Below are positions 60,433 through 64,000 of a stretch of 64,000 nucleotides of DNA, piece by piece; position 1 is the stretch's first letter; every line of letters begins with the position of its first letter. Origin of the DNA: Pseudomonas sp. StFLB209 (GTDB taxonomy: Bacteria > Pseudomonadota > Gammaproteobacteria > Pseudomonadales > Pseudomonadaceae); the NCBI RefSeq assembly GCF_000829415.1, contig NZ_AP014637.1, forward strand, positions 434,001 to 498,000, written 5' to 3'. The notes beneath the pieces are model-generated. The model saw only the letters and a list, made by a program, of their open reading frames with translations, searched no databases and was not told the DNA's origin. The translations under genes were made by a program, and so were the position numbers.

Positions 60433-61881
60433 ATGCTCGAAGTACTGAACGACTTCCTGTCCGGGAAGGTGTTGATCGTGCTTATCGTCGGCCTGGGTAG
60501 CTACTTCACCCTGCGCTCGCGCTTCGTCCAGTTCCGCCACTTCATCCACATGTTCAGCGTGTTCAAGGAATCGCTGCGCAGCAGCGGCGGGCAACTCAGC
60601 TCGTTTCAAGCATTGATGCTCAGCCTCGCCGGCCGCGTTGGCGCCGGTAACATCGCCGGTGTCGGCATCGCGGTCACCCTCGGTGGCCCAGGCGCCGTGT
60701 TCTGGATGTGGGTCACCGCACTGGTGGGCATGTCGAGCAGTTACTTCGAATGTACCCTGGCCCAGGTCTACAAGCGCAGCGACGGTGACGGCCTGTACCG
60801 TGGCGGCCCGGCCTACTACATTCAGCACGGCCTGAAGCTGCGCTGGATGGCCATGACCTTTGCGGTCCTGCTGCTGGTCACCTACGGCCTGGCGTTCAAC
60901 GGCCTGCAGTCGTACACCGTGACCCACTCGCTGCAAAACGCCTTCGACATCCCGGTCCAGTACAGCGGTATCGCCCTGGCCGTGCTGCTGGCGCTGGTAT
61001 TCCTCGGCGGCATCAAGCGTATTGCTGCGGTCTCTGACCTGTTGGTGCCAGTCAAAACCCTGATCTACATCGCGGTGACCATCTACGTCATCGCCATCCA
61101 GATCGAACACGTACCGGCCATGCTGATGACCATCGTCAAGAGCGCCTTCGGTCTGGACCCGGTGTTCGGCGGCCTGATCGGCAGCGCCATCGTAATGGGT
61201 GTCAAGCGCGGCGTGTTCGCCAACGAAGCCGGTCTGGGCAGCGCCCCGAACGTGGCGGCCGTAGCCTCGGTCAAGCACCCGGCGGCACAGGGTGTGGTTC
61301 AGGCGTTCAGCGTGTTCCTCGACACCTTCGTGATCTGCACCTGCACCGCGCTGCTGATTCTGCTGTCGGGCATCTACGACGTGGGCTATAGCGGCGACGG
61401 CATCGTCCTGGCGCAAAACTCGCTGGCCGCGGTGGTAGGTGACTGGGGTCGCACGTTCATCAGCGTCGCGCTGAGCCTGTTCGTGTTCACCTGCATCCTC
61501 TACAACTACTACCTCGGTGAAAACGCCCTGCAGTTCATGTTCGGCCGCAGTAAGGTCGCCCTGCTGACCTACCGTGGCATGGTACTGGCGCTGATCTGCT
61601 GGGGTTCGATGCAGAACCTGGGCACCGTGTTCGCCTTCGCCGACATCACCATGACCTGCCTGGCATTCGTCAACCTGACCGCCCTGGCCATGCTGATCAA
61701 AATCGGCCTGCGGGTGATGAAAGACTACGACGAGCAGCGCAAGGCCGGTATCGAGCAACCCGTGTTCGACGGTTCGAAGTTCACCGACCTGGACCTGGAC
61801 CGCGCTTCGTGGCCTGCGGTCAAGGCCGCCGACAGCGTGCAAGCTACTGCCACCGCTGAAGGCTTGCAGACTCAACGCTGA
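60433..61881 (+). CDS. alanine/glycine:cation symporter family protein
   Basis: This 482-residue inner-membrane protein of the AGCS family imports small amino acids with sodium. It has about ten to eleven helices, the family signatures 'SLAGRVGAGNIAGVGIAVTLGGPGAVFWMWV' (about 59-89, quoted by its ends), 'GGPAYYIQHGL' and 'GVFANEAGLGSAPNVAAVAS'. The ATG at 60433 follows GAGGA. The asparaginase gene lies 182 bases downstream in the same direction, which suggests joint use of asparagine or aspartate-derived amino acids. Confidence 0.92.
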   Translation: MLEVLNDFLSGKVLIVLIVGLGSYFTLRSRFVQFRHFIHMFSVFKESLRSSGGQLSSFQALMLSLAGRVGAGNIAGVGIAVTLGGPGAVFWMWVTALVGMSSSYFECTLAQVYKRSDGDGLYRGGPAYYIQHGLKLRWMAMTFAVLLLVTYGLAFNGLQSYTVTHSLQNAFDIPVQYSGIALAVLLALVFLGGIKRIAAVSDLLVPVKTLIYIAVTIYVIAIQIEHVPAMLMTIVKSAFGLDPVFGGLIGSAIVMGVKRGVFANEAGLGSAPNVAAVASVKHPAAQGVVQAFSVFLDTFVICTCTALLILLSGIYDVGYSGDGIVLAQNSLAAVVGDWGRTFISVALSLFVFTCILYNYYLGENALQFMFGRSKVALLTYRGMVLALICWGSMQNLGTVFAFADITMTCLAFVNLTALAMLIKIGLRVMKDYDEQRKAGIEQPVFDGSKFTDLDLDRASWPAVKAADSVQATATAEGLQTQR

Positions 61882-62063
61882 GTCTCGCTGAGCGAACGAC
61901 ACATTCGCTGCCGTTCGCTGGCCCCCTTCTTGCTGCCGCTTCTGCTCCGCCTGAGCAAAGCGGCACGCTAATTTTCAGGAAACCGGATTTGCCGCCTGCC
62001 TCACAAGGCAATCGGCGCTATCCTGCCCGTTTCCAAATCCCTAACTCTAATAAGGAAATCGTT

Positions 62064-63050
62064 ATGCCCGCCGTGCAAAACCTTCTCGTGCTCTATACCG
62101 GTGGCACGATTGGCATGCAGATGAGCGCCGACGGCCTGGCCCCGGCTTCCGGTTTTGAAGCACGCCTGCGTGCCCAGCAGGCTGAGCAACCGCAACAAGT
62201 GCCCGCGTGGACCTTCCGCGAGCTGCTACCGCTGATCGACAGCGCCAACATGAGTCAGAGCAACTGGCTGGCGATGGTCGCGGCGATCCAGCAGGGCGTA
62301 GAACAAGGGTGCGACGGCGTGCTGGTGCTGCATGGCACCGATACCCTGGCCTACAGCGCAGCGGCGCTGAGTTTCCTGCTGCTGGGCCTGCCAGTGCCAG
62401 TGGTACTGACCGGCTCGATGCTGCCGGCCGGCGCTGACAACAGCGATGCCTGGCCCAACCTGTTCGGTGCCCTGCAAGCCCTGCACGACGGTGTGCCAGC
62501 GGGCGTGCACTTGTATTTCAATGGTGCGCTGATGCACGGCGCCCGGGTCAGCAAGCTGCGCAGCGATGCCTTCGATGCCTTCCAGGTGATGCCGCGTCTG
62601 CGTCAGGGCGAGCACCTGGCCGAGTTGCCAGCGAGCATCGACTACCGCCAGCCGCGCGAAGCGGTCAATCTGCTCAGCCTGCCACTGGTTCCCGGCCTGC
62701 GCGCCGAACACCTGCGCGCCCTGCTGGGCAGCGGCGTACAGGGCCTGCTGCTGGAATGCTACGGCAGCGGCACCGGGCCTTCGGACAACGCCGAACTGCT
62801 CGAGGTACTGCGTCAGGCGCATGCCCAAGGCGTGGTGCTGGCCGCTATCAGCCAGTGTCCGCAAGGGCATGTGGAGTTTGGTGTGTACGCGGCGGGCAGC
62901 CAACTGGCCTCGGCCGGCTTGGTGTCTGGCGGTGGCATGACCCGCGAAGCAGCGCTGGGCAAACTGTTTGCGCTGATTGGCGCGGGGTTGACGCAGAAAG
63001 AGGTTGAGCAGTTGTTTGTGCTGGACTTGTGTGGCGAGCGTAGCGAGTGA
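62064..63050 (+). CDS. L-asparaginase, type I (cytoplasmic)
   Basis: This 328-residue enzyme hydrolyses asparagine to aspartate and ammonia. It has the nucleophile threonine in 'LYTGGTIGMQMS' (about residue 12-15), the second threonine and aspartate in 'DGVLVLHGTDTLAYSAAALS' (about 88-91) and the lysine in 'GARVSKLRSDAFDAF'. No signal peptide is present, so it is cytoplasmic and of low-affinity type I form. The start at 62064 follows AAGGAAA. It probably works with the upstream symporter. Confidence 0.92.
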   Translation: MPAVQNLLVLYTGGTIGMQMSADGLAPASGFEARLRAQQAEQPQQVPAWTFRELLPLIDSANMSQSNWLAMVAAIQQGVEQGCDGVLVLHGTDTLAYSAAALSFLLLGLPVPVVLTGSMLPAGADNSDAWPNLFGALQALHDGVPAGVHLYFNGALMHGARVSKLRSDAFDAFQVMPRLRQGEHLAELPASIDYRQPREAVNLLSLPLVPGLRAEHLRALLGSGVQGLLLECYGSGTGPSDNAELLEVLRQAHAQGVVLAAISQCPQGHVEFGVYAAGSQLASAGLVSGGGMTREAALGKLFALIGAGLTQKEVEQLFVLDLCGERSE

Positions 63051-63077
63051 GGGGTCATTGATTTACATCGATGCCCC

Positions 63078-63182
63078 GGTGGGAGCAGCCGGCCGGCGCT
63101 CCGGTTGCTCGTGAAGAGGCCAGTAAAGTCACAGCATCTACTGCGAATGTGCGGCAGTCTTCGCGACCAAGGTCGCTCCCAC
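63078..63182. repeat. REP doublet (REPIN), GTGGGAG family
   Basis: GGTGGGAGCAGCC...GCTCGTGAAGAGG and TCTTCGCGACC...GTCGCTCCCAC face each other around about 40 bases, with the shared 'GCCAGTAAAG' and 'CATCTACTGCGAATGTGC' spacer seen at 35579. It lies between convergent asparaginase and dehydrogenase genes. Confidence 0.8.
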
Positions 63183-63227
63183 AAAGGCATGCTGCGCGAC
63201 AGCGCGGCCGAGGCGGCGGGCGATCTC

Positions 63228-64000
63228 CTACAGGCAACGGGTCACGTGCTTGACCGACTGATACGCTGCCAGCCCCCACGGCCCCAGCTCGCGGCCGATG
63301 CCGCTGGCCTTGGTGCCGCCCCAGGAGGTTTCGACAAACACCGCCTGGACCGAGTTGATCCACACATGCCCCACTTCCAGCGCATCGGCGACCCGCTCGG
63401 CACGTTCGAGGTCTGCGCTGGCCACCGTGGCAACCAGGCCGAAGCGGCTGTCATTGGCCAGGGCAATGGCCTGTTGTTCGGTGCTGAAACGCCGGGTGCA
63501 CAACACCGGGCCGAAGATTTCTTCCTGCCACAGGCGGCTGCTGTCTGGCACGTCGACATACAGCGTCGGGCTGACGAACCAGCCGGCGCGCTGCGGCACT
63601 GAACCACCGGCCAGGCACTGCAACCCCTCGTTACGGGCAATCGCCAGATACTCAGTAACCTTTTGCCATTGCGCCTCGCTGGTCAGCGGGCCCATGTCGA
63701 TGTCTTCGGTCAGCGGGTTACCCACACGCAACGCAGCAAAGGCCGCCTGCAAGCGCGGAATCAACGCTTCGGCAATGCCGTCCTGAATCAACAAGCGCGA
63801 GGTGGCCGAACACATTTGCCCGGCGTTCCAGCAGATCCCTGCAACGATCCAGTCGACGGCCTGGTCCGGGTCGCAATCATCGAACACGATAAATGCCGAC
63901 TTGCCACCCAGTTCCAGGGTCACCGGTCGGCAATAAGCAGCAGCGCTGCGCATCACCTGGCTGCCGACGCCGTTGCTGCCGGTGAACGACAGCTTGTCGA
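63228..64000 (-). CDS. aldehyde dehydrogenase, cut by window edge
   Basis: The last 257 codons of a NAD(P)-dependent aldehyde dehydrogenase are present; the N-terminal half lies beyond 64000. Visible motifs are the NAD-loop 'KLSFTGSNGVGSQVM' read at the edge, the catalytic Glu in 'TLELGGKSAFIVF' and the catalytic Cys in 'NAGQMCSATSRLLIQ', then 'EEIFGPVL' and the end 'WGGTKASGIGRELG', which point to the betaine-aldehyde or aminoaldehyde group. Start and operon partners are outside the window. Confidence 0.92.
   Translation of the reverse strand, partial: DKLSFTGSNGVGSQVMRSAAAYCRPVTLELGGKSAFIVFDDCDPDQAVDWIVAGICWNAGQMCSATSRLLIQDGIAEALIPRLQAAFAALRVGNPLTEDIDMGPLTSEAQWQKVTEYLAIARNEGLQCLAGGSVPQRAGWFVSPTLYVDVPDSSRLWQEEIFGPVLCTRRFSTEQQAIALANDSRFGLVATVASADLERAERVADALEVGHVWINSVQAVFVETSWGGTKASGIGRELGPWGLAAYQSVKHVTRCL

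Noticed and set aside
60406..61902. Frame antisense to the symporter gene (498 codons)
   Set aside because: Mirror of a membrane-protein gene, rich in His, Gln and Asp, without motif.

Overview
The window is chromosomal DNA of a Pseudomonas, most like the P. putida group. The evidence is high GC with GC-rich third positions, the gene strings gacS-cysM-rlmD-relA, phoPQ-dctA and purMN, RelA and GacS proteins of typical Pseudomonas length, and two families of REP doublets plus a REP-associated tyrosine transposase. No rRNA, tRNA, CRISPR array, prophage or complete insertion sequence was seen.

Layout. 1-12 kb is core housekeeping: an AI-2E/PerM-type permease, purM-purN, mazG, relA (stringent response), rlmD and cysM. 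12-20.5 kb has the hybrid kinase gacS, small lipoproteins, arsC-wrbA, a TagI-like glycosylase, ttcA, a Yip1 protein and a SprT protease. 20.5-29.2 kb has dctA behind a clear sigma-54 promoter with two upstream palindromes, phoPQ, a dienelactone hydrolase, a phosphopantetheinyl transferase, a FhuF-type ferric reductase and an RstAB-like two-component pair. 29.2-35.5 kb is the class Ia ribonucleotide reductase locus. nrdA has a DnaA box and a pair of NrdR-like boxes. It is separated from nrdB by about 1.4 kb of lower-GC DNA that carries a highly structured leader, a 21-codon ORF missed by size cut-offs, two small unknown genes and terminators.

35.7-56.7 kb is a large myo-inositol / cyclitol catabolism region. 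It holds a seven-gene iolCEB-I-D-G-epimerase operon, a divergent RpiR-type regulator (IolR), a LacI-type regulator divergent from an epimerase-dehydrogenase pair, a LamB-like porin, two paralogous periplasmic binding proteins, and one ABC ATPase and permease with a third dehydrogenase. Three perfect GGAA-N6-TTCC palindromes lie before iolC/iolR and before each binding-protein gene. They suggest that IolR controls both degradation and uptake. IolC is a kinase-aldolase fusion, so ring oxidation (IolG), dehydration (IolE), hydrolysis (IolD), isomerisation (IolB), phosphorylation and aldol cleavage (IolC) are all encoded here. Only the final semialdehyde dehydrogenase step is absent from the window.

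56.7-64 kb has a cysteine desulfurase divergent from an Lrp-type regulator, a RAYT transposase between REP sequences, an XRE regulator divergent from a sodium:alanine-type symporter followed by a cytoplasmic-type asparaginase, and the end of an aldehyde dehydrogenase cut by the window edge.

The most interesting signals are the nrdA-nrdB insert with its structured RNA and coupled mini-operon, the IolR operator set, the dctA control region, and the REP/REPIN load, including a REP that supplies the end of a small gene and one enclosed in MITE-like inverted repeats.
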